Positions 23,012 through 36,000 are shown, counted from the first letter of the stretch. The stretch: 64,000 nucleotides of DNA from Bagarius yarrelli (GCA_005784505.1 VCAZ01000095.1:164001-228000), one strand, 5' to 3'. The notes: a model not told the origin generated them from the letters alone. A program made the numbers and translations.

Positions 23012-23845
23012 TTCATCTTTAGACTTTCTTTTGCTCCTTCTTATTTCTTACTGTATGTCTTTCATTTTATTTATACTCATCCTCCTTTTTCTCCTCTTTA
23101 TTACCTTTCTTTTAAAATCCATCTTCTTTTTACTCGTCCTTCCCATTTTTATTTTCTTATTTCTTCTATTTTCCCTTTTTTTCTCCTACTTTTCTTCCTC
23201 CTTCTTCAGCTTGCTTTTCCCTCCTCCTTTCCTCCTTCTCTTTTTCTGCTTCCTTTTCTTTCTCCTTGTTATCCTTTTTCTTCTTTTTCTCAACCATCTT
23301 CTCAATTTCATCTTTTTCACACTCATCCTACTTCTTCTGCTTTTATTCATTTTCATTTTTTCATTTTTTTTTTCATTTTTTTCCTTTTCTATTTTACTTA
23401 CATTTTTTATTCATTCTTATCGTCTTTAGTCGCTACTTCTCTTTTTCCCCACCACCTTCTCTTTCTTTTCCTCATTCATGTCTTTCTTTTCCTTTGGCTT
23501 ACTCTATTTTTACTTCTTTTTCATTTTCTCCTTTCTTTCATTTGCCACCTCTTTATCCTTTTTATCTCTCCTTCTCATTGTTCCTCTTGTTTTTTAAATT
23601 TTACCTTTTCTTTTTTATTCTTTTCCTTCTTTTTCTCCTCTGCCATTTTTTCATTTTCTTCTTTTTTCTTTACCTCTCTCTCTTTTTCACCTCTTCCTCC
23701 TCATGCTCTTCCACTACCTTTGTTTCCCTAATCCGCCGTCTTGTTCTCCTCTACACCCTTCTCCGACACATCTTTCTCCTTTTCATCCCTTTTTACTGTC
23801 TTCTCTTTTTCCACATTCTTCTTATCATGGCTGTCATTTTTTTGT
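23012..23845 (+). repeat. Polypyrimidine tract, about 830 bp
   Basis: Almost entirely C and T on the plus strand, with motifs such as ttctttttctc and cctcctttcc and rare interrupting A and G. It carries overlapping phenylalanine/serine/leucine-rich open frames up to 247 codons in several frames at once, a sign of composition rather than coding. Imperfect repetition suggests decay of a (CTT)n/(CTTTT)n type array. Confidence 0.85.
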
Positions 23846-23859
23846 TACACTTAATTCCT

Positions 23860-24289
23860 ACATGAGGCAGATATTTAGATTCAGAAGTGTTAATACTATA
23901 ATACTGACTGTGACTGATGGATTTTGCCGAGTTACTCAGCCTGACGGAACATTTTTGGAGAAATTTTTTAATGATTGAATGAATTTTTACTTATTTTATC
24001 AACCCCATTTACACATTTAATATTTTATTTACACCTTTTTAATTACACACACTTTTCTTTTTCTTTCTTTCTCTTCTTATATTTGTTAATTTTACTTTAT
24101 CAATAACATTAACTTATTTATTATTTTATTAACACCTTTTTAAGTACACTTATTTTATTATTTAATTTTAAATGAATTTATTTATTATATTTGTTTATTT
24201 CATTTTTATCAATCACATTAACACATTTAATATTTTATTGACAAAACCTTTTTTTCAATACAGTCAGTTTTATTTATATATTTATTTTA

Positions 24290-24321
<32 letters not shown>

Positions 24322-25217
24322 GGGAAAATGATTTTTTAAACATAATTGTTTAGAAATATTTTAAGGGATTAGTTTTTCCTCAAATAAATCATTTCTTTTC
24401 CACATTTAATTTGATTTATTTATTTTTCTTTAAATGACTCATTTACTGTTAATGCTTTTTTATATTTAGTATTCATTTTCTTTGGTATTTTTGTGAAAGA
24501 TTTATCTATATATTTTAAACACCTGCTATATTTCAGAAGAAGTTTGTGTGTTTTCGGTGTGTGAGCTTGTGTCATTTCCTGGAGCATGTGTGGGATTGAT
24601 GGTGTAAACACACACACACAATCATCGTGTAATCTCTCGAACATCTTTCACCTGTAGATGATCTGTGTTACCGCTGTGCAGGAGAGACTGCTGCAGGGTT
24701 CTCCTGTCGTTCTCCACAACCTCCTCTTGCTCATTTTAAATATATATCAGCTCCCATGCTGCTCCTCTGAAAGGGTCCTAGCAGCTTCAGGTGACACAGG
24801 TTAAAGACCCCTTCCTGACGTCTGTGTCATTCCAGCACAGCTGACATGAGCAGTGTGAGACACATTCTTACTGCCGTCAGTCGTCCCATCAGAACACTTG
24901 AGCTTCCACATAAAGAGATACTGAATAAATTCCACTTTTTTCTTGAATACTTGCTAGGTAACACGGAGCTGTCTGGAGTTCTTTATTGATTAAACCAGTG
25001 TTTCCAGTATTTTAGTAGCTCCATTGTTTAAATCTTCTCAATAAACCAGTTTAGAATTTCAGTGTATTCAGTGTATTCAGAATATTTAGTGAGAGGTTAT
25101 TTTATAATTTATAAAAAATACAGCCAATAGCGGCTCACTAGTAAACTGTAAAGTATAACGAACGAACGAACAAACATTTAAAATTAACAGTATTAAAAAT
25201 AACAATGATTAGGTGAT
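23860..25217. other. AT-rich sequence; possible conserved island at 24640-24930
   Basis: 23990-24440 is T/A-rich with recurring tttattatttta and a T29 run at 24293-24321. About 24640-24930 is GC-balanced and repeat-free (tgctgcagggttctcctgtc, tcattccagcacagctgaca). No exon frame was found there. Confidence 0.4.
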
Positions 25218-25485
<268 letters not shown>

Positions 25486-25989
25486 TATGTGACATTTACA
25501 TCGACGACATCCTTGTGTACTTCTGAAATGAGGCTTAACTTTACCAGCATGTCTCCAAGATCCTTCAGAATCTCCACAAACACCAGCTGTATCTTAAAAC
25601 AAAAAAAATAAAAAAAATGCACTCTCCACCAGACATCCATTCAGTTTCTGGGTTACATCATCAGTCCCTTGAAGATACAGATGGACGAGAGTAAGATGAA
25701 GGCTATTACCAGCTAGGACACTCCGACAACAATTAGAGAACTCTAAGGATTACTGAGTTTCTCCAGCTCCGTAATGACTCCGCTGAGCAACCTCTTTAAA
25801 GGCAAACCCAACTCACTGTCCTGGACACCTAAGGCAGCTGAACCAGGACCACCACTCCTGGTTTACCCTGACCCAGAAAAGCCACACATTTTTGAAGTTG
25901 ATGCCTCCTCCTACACTGTAGGGGCAGAAGCTCTTCTTGGGTATCTAAATCAAAATGAATTGATGCCATCTAAATTAATCTTGCTATGA
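25486..25989 (+). pseudogene. Ty3/gypsy pol fragment (RT end to RNase H start)
   Basis: 25491-25526 encodes DIYIDDILVYF, containing the reverse transcriptase catalytic YxDD motif, followed at once by a stop. Downstream are QFLGYIISP (about 25645) and MTPLSNLFKGK and SLSWTPKAAEPGPPLLVYPDP in one frame, then FEVDASSYTVGAEALLGY (from 25890), the start of RNase H with its first catalytic aspartate. An A-rich stutter (25599-25618) and several stops break the frame. No gag, integrase or LTRs were recognised. The upstream boundary is the (TAA)n repeat. Confidence 0.85.
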
Positions 25990-26559
25990 ATCAATGGTCC
26001 CAGACATCATGGCCACCAGTGTCTGATCCTGCCCTGCCAGGATGCCCGCAAAAAGGATATACATATCTAAATCTTAACGCCTGTAGGCTTATCCAATCCT
26101 CACACACCTCCCTGGGCATTGAGATTGATTCTGATGGTCCAACATGGCTCAGGACATAAGAAGTTACATGAGGGGATTCCAGAAGTGATTTAGTTTGGTT
26201 AGTTAGTATACTTATTTCAAACTAAATAAAATGTTTATAGTTTATCTATCTAAATTAGAGACTGATCATAGATATACTAAATAAAATGATACTGAATTAT
26301 GTTCGGCTTTAACTGACAAATCTAAAGTCTATCTGCTTCATACTTGGTTCTTATACTGAGGTATACTAGGTTAATACTGTGTATTTGTCAAACGTCAACA
26401 AGCGACATGGAGATTTTACCAAATAAATAATCAGTACATAAAAAAACAGTCAAGTTCTAAACGATTAATACGTTTACATGTACTGAATAGTGGTAAATTC
26501 AGAAATAATTTGCTAATAATAATAATTTGCTAATAATAAGACACTGTTTTTTTATTTGA
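25990..26559. other. Unplaced sequence, partly possible gypsy remnant
   Basis: 25990-26170 has a composition like the preceding pol fragment but I cannot place it. After 26170 it is AT-rich and featureless. Confidence 0.35.
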
Positions 26560-26720
26560 TGACTAGGATTTGATCCCAGCACCGCTAAGCTGCAACTTTT
26601 GGGCCCTTAAGGGGAAATTCTCTAAACCGTATTGCTTTAGGGTTGCCATATCATGGCTGACTCCAACATCCTCAGCTTGGATACGTGACGGATAGGATTT
26701 CACTGTGCGGTAATTCTACA
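26560..26720 (+). mobile_element. Second SINE subfamily copy
   Basis: Contains ggatttgatcccagcacc, tgggcccttaag, tggctgactccaacatcctc, gcttggatacgtgacg and atttcactgtgcggtaattc. The 3' half matches the reverse copies at 38002 and 38654. Confidence 0.6.
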
Positions 26721-27744
26721 GTATTTGTATCAGTTGACTTCAAAGTGGACTTTAATGATAAAAAGTGTAGAAGACTTTAAGTAGTTTTTAAGTTAATTTA
26801 TTTAATTTAATTATTTTTAGTTGAGTTACAGTACAAATAGAGTTGACTTCAAAGTTTATTATTATAAACTAAAAAGTGGCCTATTTAGTCTGAGGACTAA
26901 ACTATTTAGTTCACCATTGATCTCATTAAAGACAGAAGAAAGAAGGATTTAGGCTTCAACTTCAGACAAAGTTTCGCTGAGGAAAATGTTTCTTTATAAC
27001 CTTATAGTCTATTTTAGGTACATGGTGATGCCCAAGTATCTTTAGTCTCCCAGGAGATTGTATGTGAACAAACACTCCCTGAACAGCACATCCCAACAGG
27101 ATTACTTTTCCAGGCTGTTGTTCTGATAATCAATCACCCTGTAGCTTAACATTTTGCTTACCTGGTTCTATGAACATTAGCTATCAGCAAACATTACATC
27201 ATAGGGTTGGGTTCCACAGCTTCTCGTAGAACATTACTTCATGACAAAAACGTCATGACATTTAATCTGAGTTAAGAACCTTAAAGGTCGCGCCACAGCT
27301 ATCTGGTCATACATAACAAGCTTATCAATCAGGGTATGTAGCTGTCTCAGCACTTTGCTGGGGTGGTTGGAGGAAAAACAGCTGCTGACATTAATGCTCC
27401 ATCCTCCCAACATCTTGTTTGGGGTCAGGATTAAAAGAATATAAATAGACCACACCACATGTTCACCACAAATCACCACATGTTCAATTGATTTTTATTG
27501 TTCCTAGTAACACTTATCATCAGAATACCCATCTATCATGTAACCAACACATTCCTCCAACCCCTAGAGGGAATGCTTGCCTGAATACTGACTGTCACAA
27601 CCTTTTCTATGTTCACGGCCTAGCTTTATAAGTGTATTATTATTAGCCTCTTTGGTTTTGCTTTTTATTTGTGATTTCGGATTACAATTTTGCTTCCTTT
27701 GCATCATTTCATTGAATTTTAGTTCAGGAATGATTTGTTAATTT
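26721..27744. other. Unique sequence, no gene seen
   Basis: 27180-27560 is GC-balanced but holds no recognised element or exon. The remainder is AT-rich. Confidence 0.45.
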
Positions 27745-28690
27745 TAAACGAATCCTTGATATGACTCGGGAACTTCACGTAGAGCGATTCATCCATTTTG
27801 TATTGACCGTGCATGCGCAAAATCTTGGGAACCGAGTCGTTTGTTCATTACATGACCACTTGCTGGATCAGTATCCCACAGTCAAAAATAATAATAATAA
27901 AAATAATAATAAAAATAATTAGAAATTATCATAAGACATGAACATTTACTGAAAAATAAAAGGTTTAGTTCTAAGATCTAGAATCAGGGAAATGTTGGCT
28001 TAGTTGTTAAGGTGTTGGACTGATACCAGAAAGACCAGGGTTCCATTTCCAGCTACCTCTGCTGGGCCCTTGAGCAAGGCCCTTGATCCCCAGTTGCTCA
28101 AATGTATAAAAGAGATAAATGTAAGTTGCTCTGAATAAGGGCGTCTGCCAAATGTTGCATATGTAAATCAATAATAATAATAATAATAATAATATTAATA
28201 ATAACTATTATAAAAAATTATAGTAATAATTCGTTTGTAAGGAAGGTAACTAATTTTGCTTTTCAATGCCATCATGTGACATGACAAAAGAACGAACGAC
28301 TCGAACCCGAGAGAACTAATCATTTTTGTTTCCGCTAAAAAAAAACAGTCATAGTTATGAGGCTGTCGCGTGATAAACAAACGACTCGGTCCCAAAGACT
28401 CAGGAGATGAACTAATCCTTTAGCAAAAAAGAGGTGGGGTAAGATAATCAAAGACTAAAGTCCCAGGTAAACAATGATTTAATTGGTTTTTTATATTTTA
28501 ACTGCATTCTAGTTTAGTTTTTTTGTAGTATGTTTATGTAACTGGTAGATGTGTTAGGGAAAACAACGTGTGACTTTAATCACATTCTGCTAAAATGAAC
28601 GAAATGTCTCGAAAAAATTATTTGTTCATTTTACTGAACGAGACTTAAATATCCGAGGCGGTAAAATGATCCAAACTTCCCATCACTAGT
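27745..28690. mobile_element. hAT-like nonautonomous element, interrupted
   Basis: The right end contains aacgaaatgtctcg, ttcattttactgaacgagac, atccgaggcggtaaaatgat and cttcccatcactag, the familiar terminal part of a teleost hAT-type repeat. Internal text with gactcgggaac, ccgagtcgtttgttc, aacgaacgactcg and aacgactcggtccc fits the same element. A SINE (27987-28168) and an AAT repeat (28171-28204) are inserted. The left terminal repeat was not located. Confidence 0.6.
27987..28168 (+). mobile_element. tRNA-derived SINE inside the hAT-like element
   Basis: From gggaaatgttggcttagttg to ctgaataagggcgtctgcca. The 3' end runs straight into the (AAT)n repeat. Confidence 0.88.
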
Positions 28691-28769
28691 TTTTTGGGAT
28701 TGTTGAATAAAATCTGCAGTTTGCATTCTAAGAGGGCCAGTTCGTCACACATCTCTATATACATATCTA

Positions 28770-28950
28770 TCCATCAATTTTCTGTAGTGCTCATCCTACA
28801 CAGGGGCACAGCAGAACCTGCAGCTTTATCAAGTGGACTACGGGCATAAGGAAATAGGCACCAGGGTATGGGGTAGCAAACTCATCTTAATCACACACAT
28901 CCATTCACACACTATAGACTGCAGCAGGAAATTATGTGATACAGCTAGTC
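28770..28950 (-). mobile_element. DANA-type SINE tail, reverse
   Basis: tatccatcaattttctgtag and gtgctcatcctac, then cagaacctgcag, cacatccattcacacac and ctatagactgcagc follow the order of the 3' part of DANA-like elements. Strongly decayed. Confidence 0.5.
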
Positions 28951-30296
28951 CAACCAGCCCACATGGGGGTTGGTGTTGCAATGATGGCACTTTTGTGCAA
29001 GGTGAGATTTATTTACAGTGCCAACAAATAGTCCAGTGGTATAAAAGGCACAACATCCACAGTATAAGCTTTCTCAAAAAAACACAGTTGCTCTCCTACT
29101 CAATTGTTACTCCCTTATATTTTAGAAGGCTCCACTCCTTTTTCTGGGACCTGACTAGAAACCGTAGCAAGTGTACCAAGCCAAAAACTATTATTTATAA
29201 ATAAAGTTAATAAACATAATAAATGTTTTATATTACTCTTATTTATGTTATATATATAACATTTTATATTTAAAAAAACACCATACACAGCTGTCAATTA
29301 TCACTAATGGTTTCGCCAACCTCTGGGTATTTACCACACCTGCACAGCATGGTCAGTGATGCCATAACTGGCCGCTGCTGTGTGTGTGTCCAGCAGTAAC
29401 AATGATGCCAATGTCTTCACAAGCTCTGTAGCCCTTTCTTTCCAATGCACAGGGAAAACTAGGTACACGAGGGATAGCCCCTAACCCTAGAGGGTAAGAC
29501 AAATATACTAACCACTAGACCATTTTATTTCCCAAATCAAAATATCCTTATGTCCTCATAAGCAAGTCTAAGCCAGACATGCCAGCTGTCACCACTTTAC
29601 AACTGGGTGTTATGACCTTTATTCCTAGAGATGCCCAAGGGCAACAACTGATCTGACGGCTGGTTTCTTGTTGATCCCAAGACTTTTTTCAAGGCAGGCA
29701 GGGATTTATCTATTCCTGTTCTTTGCAGATAAAGATCATAAGAAGAAATAACATTTGAGCCTATTTAGGACACTTTACCTATAGCCACAAGTATCTACTT
29801 TCAAGTGTTTGTTTTTTATTTCAACATCAACTGACCCATATGTGGGTTATTCATTTGCTTTGTCTTTACCAAGTCTTCAGTCTTTTCCCTTGTCCCAGGT
29901 GCTTATCAAATTTTCGACACCTGATGATCAGGTTTAGATCTCATATCTTATCTGGAGCCTACAATATCTGTCATTGGACTGGGAAAGAAAACCACCCAGA
30001 AGAAGGAAGATAAGGAATCAACCACCCCTAACACCAGGGTTCAAGGCAAGTGTGCTAAATCTGTGCCATCTCACTAATAACAATTTTCTGCAATACACAT
30101 CCATCTGTCAACACCTCCAAACTGCCAATGTTTTGCCCTTGAGCAAGATCCATAACCATCTCTGACCAAGGGGCAATGTATCTAACTGAGCCTGTGCTCT
30201 TACATCATGCAAAAAAGTCCAAAAGATATGCCAATAAAGATATGCCTATAGAGGGTTAGATATACAGACAGACAGACTCCCAAAAAACAAATGGAT
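28951..30296. other. Unique sequence, no gene seen
   Basis: No repeat or exon recognised. Short open frames on both strands between 28.8 and 29.3 kb have no known content. Confidence 0.45.
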
Positions 30297-30350
<54 letters not shown>

Positions 30351-30351
30351 G
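30297..30351 (+). repeat. (GATA)n microsatellite
   Basis: About 13 perfect tetranucleotide units. Confidence 0.97.
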
Positions 30352-31231
30352 AAGACAGGTGAATACAGACATTAAATCAGAGGCAGGCATTTGGTACCTG
30401 GGCTTTCAGTGTGAACTAACCCGACTGATACACCTCTTGATACCACCACTATCATGTCGTAGAGACGTTTCACATATTAAGGATAAAAAACATTTTTATT
30501 AGGGCAAGAAACCTGTTACAACTTCAAACCTCTACACTACAACCACACCTGTACCACATACAACATCTGGAGCAATTCACAATCAATATTTATGTTAATA
30601 TTAATATAACATTACAAAAACATTACAGATATCAATAAAATATATCAGACATTTAAAGGCTGTAAGTCAGTGTTACTGGTCTTAAAAACTGTTTTTTTAG
30701 TTTGTCCGAGACAAAGTCTCCCCCTCTGTCAGCTATTGTGGGCGTGAAAATTCTAATTCAACTGTACGTGTTTTGCTAGTCTGTGCTAGGCTGTAAGAAT
30801 TTACTCTGATTAACCAATCAGAGGCCAGAAAAATGCTGATGTCATCGTGCAGCAGCTAGCGGGCTGCAGGAGGAGGGTATAAAAATCCATGGGCAGCACT
30901 ACTGATTCTCAAGGCTTTGGCAGATTCGATTAACATGGCAGCACATAGAAACTGATATCTGATTGGACATAAAAATATAACATACCACACTAGAAGATAA
31001 GCAGCAAGAGAAACACTACAAAATGAAGAGAATAAACTGTTGGAATAAATTAATACCATTTAATGGAAAGAATATTAGAATTTAGGTTGTTAATGTAGGT
31101 CAGTGATTCTGATAGTGTTTAGAACTGCAGAGAACCACTGACTGACCCTGACGACACACCACTGCATTAGATGCGTGGATAGAATAGACTACAGTCCCCC
31201 CAATGTTTACAAGTACAGTAGCTGTTAATAA
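30352..31231. other. Unique sequence with a promoter-like patch
   Basis: Around 30810-30890 a CCAAT motif (aaccaatcagagg) precedes tataaaaa by roughly 60 bp. The rest is AT-rich without recognised features. Confidence 0.4.
30814..30886 (+). promoter_or_regulatory. Promoter-like CCAAT and TATA pair
   Basis: aaccaatcagagg near 30814, then GC-richer sequence (gcagcagctagcgggctgca), then gggtataaaaatcc near 30876. Spacing and order suit an RNA polymerase II core promoter, either of an LTR or of an unannotated transcript. No downstream reading frame longer than a few codons follows, so function is unproven. Confidence 0.3.
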
Positions 31232-31424
31232 GATAAGGTAGCTCAGCGTTGAAGGTGTTGGACTGATACCTGGAAGATTGGGGTTTGATTCCCAGCACCA
31301 CCAAGTTGCCACTGTTGGGCCCCTGCGCAAGTCCCTTAACCCCCAATTTCCCAGTTGTATAAAAGAGATAAATGTAAGTCACTCTAAATAAGGACGTCTA
31401 CCAAATGCCAGAAATGCAATGTAA
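31232..31424 (+). mobile_element. tRNA-derived SINE, full length
   Basis: Head aaggtagctcagcgttgaag, B-box gggtttgattccc, and tail ctctaaataaggacgtctac ending gaaatgcaatgtaa. Confidence 0.9.
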
Positions 31425-31926
31425 TAAAATTGAAGTGGATTAACAGTTTCTTCTCGTGCGAATCAAATGCTTTCAATATTAAAATCAGGTCTGTAATTTA
31501 GAAGAGATTTTATTATATTTTGATAGACTGGGTTGTTTTATATTAAACAACTAGAACTAGAGATGGAACAGAACAGGTTATTTCTAGGACACTGAAAGGA
31601 AAAATGATAATAAAGTGTCAGCCTTGAGCTGTGTTTGAAATCAATAAACCCTGACAACAATAAATCAGTAAAAAGACGCTTAATGCTGGAAAGGTGTGAC
31701 AGATCACAGCCAAACCACTGACATTGATGTTTCATGCTAAAAATGTAGCTGTGTTTGTACAGAGTGGCAGCTGAAGATATCCTGCAGTTTTCTGCAGCTT
31801 CTGAGGAGACGTCTGCCTCCAAACCTGACAGTCAACGGATGTGAAAGAAAAAGACTATAGAATACATCACGTTTTATCAAAACTAATTCTAAGAATAAAT
31901 TGAAACACTTTATAAGCTGACTTTAT
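31425..31926. other. Unique sequence, no gene seen
   Basis: No recognised element. Confidence 0.5.
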
Positions 31927-32115
31927 ACATTTACAGCATTTGGCAGACACTCTTATCCAGATCCACTTACATTTATCTAATTTATGCAACTGAGCAATTA
32001 AGGGTTGGGGGCCTTGCTCTCGGGCCCGGTGGTGGTGGCTTGGTGGAGCTGGGACATGAACCCATGATCTTTGGGTTGATAGTCCAACAACTTGACCATG
32101 AGCCACCACTTCCCC
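31927..32115 (-). mobile_element. tRNA-derived SINE, full length
   Basis: Runs from acatttacagcatttggcag to catgagccaccacttccc. The gggcccctgag block carries changes (ctctcgggcccggtgg). Confidence 0.92.
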
Positions 32116-32362
32116 TTTATAAGCTTTCATCATGTTGTATTAAGAAATAAATAAGTGGCGAGTTACTGTAACCACATGAAGTCAATTTCCTTCTAACAGC
32201 TTGTTTTGTTTGCTGTTTATTTATTTATTTCTAAAACAGAAGCCATATTCAAATCCACACTATTTAAATATATTTGTGTAGATATTGTAAAGATATTAAA
32301 TATATTTGTGTAGTTACTGTAAAGATCCTGTATCTGAAGCGAGGACCCAAGATTGAACCCAA

Positions 32363-32520
32363 CATCACGATCACAACCACAACGACAATCACGACCACAA
32401 CAACGATCACAACCACGACCACAACAACAATCACGACCACAACCTCAACCATGACCACAGCAACGACCACAACCACGACCACAATTACGACCACAACCGC
32501 GACCACAACCACGACCACAG
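32363..32520 (+). repeat. Hexanucleotide-type (ACAACC/ACGACC)n repeat
   Basis: About 26 units alternating cacaac, cacgac and caatcac variants. Because the period is a multiple of three, both strands stay open: Thr-rich on plus, Val-rich on minus. These are artefacts of the repeat. Confidence 0.92.
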
Positions 32521-32813
32521 ACTCACAAGGAAGTGGTAAAATAAAAACCTCACAAACACACAAGGCAACAAAAGAGCTTTATACTGTATATACACTAAAT
32601 TAAAAGGGAACACATTAACTAAACGAGACTCACAATAAGTAAACACATCAGCTAAACAAACCAATGAAGACATGACACATGAACAGGGGAAACAAATGAT
32701 AAGACATAAACATACATTGAGCACATGGACTAAAACATAAATCATGAAAGTCTCTCTGTTACCCTCTGGTGGCCCGGCAGAGCAATGCGCTCAGACAGCC
32801 TGGGGTCCTGACA
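32521..32813 (-). mobile_element. LTR-like fragment
   Basis: On the minus strand it begins tgtcaggaccccaggctg at 32813, then cgggccaccagagggtaac, repeated tcatgt/gtttcccctg phrases and a TATA-like cagtataaagctc. A tgtca start and the agagggc-type phrase recur in LTR pieces of fish Ty3/gypsy elements. The 3' end and polyadenylation signal are replaced by the hexamer repeat. Confidence 0.45.
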
Positions 32814-35124
32814 GTAATGCAATTACATAATTGTTTTTAATGTTATGATTATTTTGGATTATTTTAGATCCTCTTATGGAAGACACTTTTAATTACCATT
32901 ATGTATGAAATGTCCTGCAGCATATAAAAAAACGTCCCCTGTCATTTTTATTTTTTTAAATTTTGGTACTGTTTTACTATTTATTGTTACATACCGTCTT
33001 GTGAAGCATCCCAACAGCTCCGGTTCTTATTGCATGTTATAGCGGCTACACTTACTGTTGTCTGTTCCAGGGACTTGCAGAAAAAAACCCCTAAAAATAT
33101 GCATTTAGAAAGTTTCCAGGACACCGAAAGTGTATTCTTATACATAAAGACTAGTTTCTGTCTGGCCGAGTTTAGCTGGCAAGCATCTACTCTAACTTTC
33201 CTTAACTGAACTGTCATCATACTGGGGTCTTATTTTTGCTCCATTTTTTATGATCTCAAGCGGGGCAGGTGAGTTTAGCAGACACTTAAAGCTGGAAGAC
33301 TCATTCGTCACAGTCAAACAGAAGAGACGGAGTTGAGCTCTGGTTTAAAAGACTGATGGCATCGTTATCGAAAGACTCAGCAAAGTGTGAAAGAAAATCA
33401 CGGACTAAACTTTAGGCTTGATTTCACATTAAAATATTAACGTGTTTACATTTTAGTTTTAGATTTGCCCCTATGGGTAGAACGAGAGAGAGAGGATTCA
33501 GTAACCATATAATTAGTCAAAATGCTGTAAAGATCCACTCGAGGGCTATAATGTGAAATCACGTAAAGACGAACCAGCTTGGACCCAAATACAAATAATG
33601 GAAATAAACACACAAAAGAGAAAAATTCAAAATTAAATAAATCATGTGAAAAAAAGAATCAATTGTAAAATGAAATGAATCATAAGCGAAACATGACATA
33701 TAAACGAATAGCATAAATGAATCGATTGTAAAATGAGCCAATTTATTAAAAAAAATATTTATGGTAAAATCAAACTAAAATAAAAAAGTTAACTGTAAAA
33801 AAACATTTTTTAAAATGTAAAATTAACTTTAAATTAAATGAAATCATGTTAATCATTTGTATAAATTCATTAAAACCATGAAGCCCAGAGCATTTGGTGA
33901 ACTTTACCTGACCGTGCTTTGTAAAACACTTCATCAGAAATAATTCCCTCACACACACACACTCACACACACACACATTTCCAGCTACTCCATGGCTTGT
34001 AGCATCACTCCACCCCTCCACACCAAGTGTTATATCTCAGACTGGGGACTTGAATCGTCCACACGAGTGGTTGTTTTTGTTTGGCGTAGCGGAGCAGAGA
34101 CGAGATCTAATCTTCCGTGTAAAAAGGCTCAGCACGTCACCTGATAAGTGTTATTATGCTGAAACAGAGGCCGAGTACGTCGGGGAGAGCAGCATGCTCT
34201 GGTAATTAGGATACGTTTAGAGAAATAATGCACCGAACCCGTCTCTACCCCGTGTCTCAGACGCCTCCCTGCCAAGTGTAAAGGAACAGATGGAGCCCAT
34301 GCAGAGCTCCCCTCCATGGTGGATAAATCAAGAGAAAACACTCGACCTGAAGGCCAACCAGAGCAGTAGGACCTGCCATTAATACCCCATCGATCCTCAA
34401 GACAAGCAGACACAAAGATGGAGTAGTGTTCTCATCCTGCACCTTCTCAATTACAGTTTATAGCAAAATGTAAACTTCATTTTAATTGTTTCTATTTTGA
34501 ACTAATTCTTTGTCTTGTGTTCTTTAACTCTCTCTGTGGAGTTGTACATGTTGATTCCAAGGCTCCCACTGCACATGGCTACGTCTTCTCCTCTGATCTT
34601 CCTGATCTGTCCTGATGCCTCACATCTGGTTGGACTCTCAGCACTTAGTTTCTTATTGATGCTAAAAATAGACAAACAGTAATTTTGAGCTGCTGTTGCA
34701 GTCGTTTCTGTCATTTGGACATTTGATGGCTTCAAAGGGACAAAATTAGTGTCAAACCTGTAAAGAACTTAAAAAAATCTTTGCTTATTTATAAGTTTGA
34801 TTCAATTAATAAGCCCTGAAAGTGTACATTGTCCAAAGCATCTTTTCTAAACGCATTAACATGCATAGACTAGATTACTTGAAGACTTTATATAACAGTA
34901 AGTAACAGTACTAAAATATTAAAGATATAAATATTCCCTGAATACACATACTGCTGCTGCTGGAGTTACACTCATTCATAAAAATACACAAACTACAGAA
35001 ACTATGAGTTATTATTTACACACCAAAATCCAATCACACCATATTCCTACCTTTGCAAAAGAAATACTGTAACCATGACATCATCTTTCAGAACCTTTGA
35101 CTCCTGTGGTCAACTCCAGTGTGG

Positions 35125-35125
<1 letters not shown>
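32814..35125. other. Mostly unique sequence; possible conserved islands
   Basis: 33240-33420 and especially 34080-34450 are GC-balanced, repeat-free and stand out from the AT-rich surroundings. A short (CA)n is at 33953-33979. I could not build a spliced reading frame from the islands. Confidence 0.4.

Positions 35126-35169
<44 letters not shown>
35126..35169 (+). repeat. (CA)n microsatellite
   Basis: About 22 perfect dinucleotide units. Confidence 0.97.
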
Positions 35170-35170
<1 letters not shown>

Positions 35171-35306
35171 TAATTCATGTTTTTTCAACTTTTTTAACAG
35201 TATGTGAAAGCAATGATGACAGGGTTACCAGATGGTAAAGTATGGTAAAAAATATCCCATTCTATGTCTGGTGTCATGAATGGATAGATAAATAAATGAA
35301 TGAAAA

Positions 35307-35428
35307 CATCAGATGATCGTGGGTTCAATTCCCAGCACCAACAAGCTGCCTTCACTGGGCCCCTAAGCAAGGCCCCAACACTCACTGTAATTACAATAAG
35401 ATAAATGTAAGTCATTCTGGATAAAGGC

Positions 35429-35429
<1 letters not shown>
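35307..35429 (+). mobile_element. SINE lacking its A-box, followed by GATA repeat
   Basis: Starts catcagatgatcgtgggttc, passes the B-box and gggcccctaagcaaggccc, and ends ctggataaaggca where the tetranucleotide repeat begins. Confidence 0.85.

Positions 35430-35495
<66 letters not shown>
35430..35495 (+). repeat. (GATA)n microsatellite seeded at a SINE tail
   Basis: About 16 units directly joined to the SINE tail. Confidence 0.97.
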
Positions 35496-35496
<1 letters not shown>

Positions 35497-35822
35497 GTCA
35501 ATAGGGTAATAATAGTGTGCATGTTAACAGTGAGATGTATGTGGCCGAGTGCTGGATGTGACTCGGATGTATTGGACGCAGCAGTGACTGATATTTTCTA
35601 CCTGAAAAAAAACAAACTGAAGGAGTTTTTTTCTCTGTTTGTCCGTTTGAATGATGGAAGCGCTGCTCATCCCGCCAAGTCGCTGTGCTTATCAAAAAAA
35701 AAAAATGCTTCATACTGCAGTCAGAAAAGAAGAAATCAGAATGACAGCATGTGCGGTTCATCCCTCTGTGTGCTGGCAGCTGAAAACAACATTAAAGTTC
35801 ACCTGAAACAATTCATAGAAAG

Positions 35823-36000
35823 AGATCGATAGATGGACGGATGGAGGAATGGACGGATGGACGGATGGATGGATGGATGGATGAATGGATATATAGATTG
35901 ATAAATAGATTGATAAATGGATAGATAGATGTATGAATTGGTAGATGGATGGATGGATGGATAGATGATGGATGGATGCATGGTTGGATGGATGGAGGGA
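35823..36000 (+). repeat. Degenerate (GATG/GATA)n
   Basis: Variants ggatggac, ggatgaat, gatagatt and ggatgatg. Period four throughout with many point changes. Confidence 0.92.

Noticed and set aside
22988..23865. Open frames of up to 247 codons rich in Phe, Ser and Leu
   Set aside because: They arise from the polypyrimidine tract; more than one register stays open at once and there is no domain or codon structure.
28833..29204. 123-codon plus-strand open frame
   Set aside because: Its first part crosses a reverse DANA-type SINE tail; there is no recognised domain.
32264..32603. Thr-rich plus-strand and Val-rich minus-strand frames
   Set aside because: Both are read from the same hexamer repeat, which cannot produce stops in those frames.
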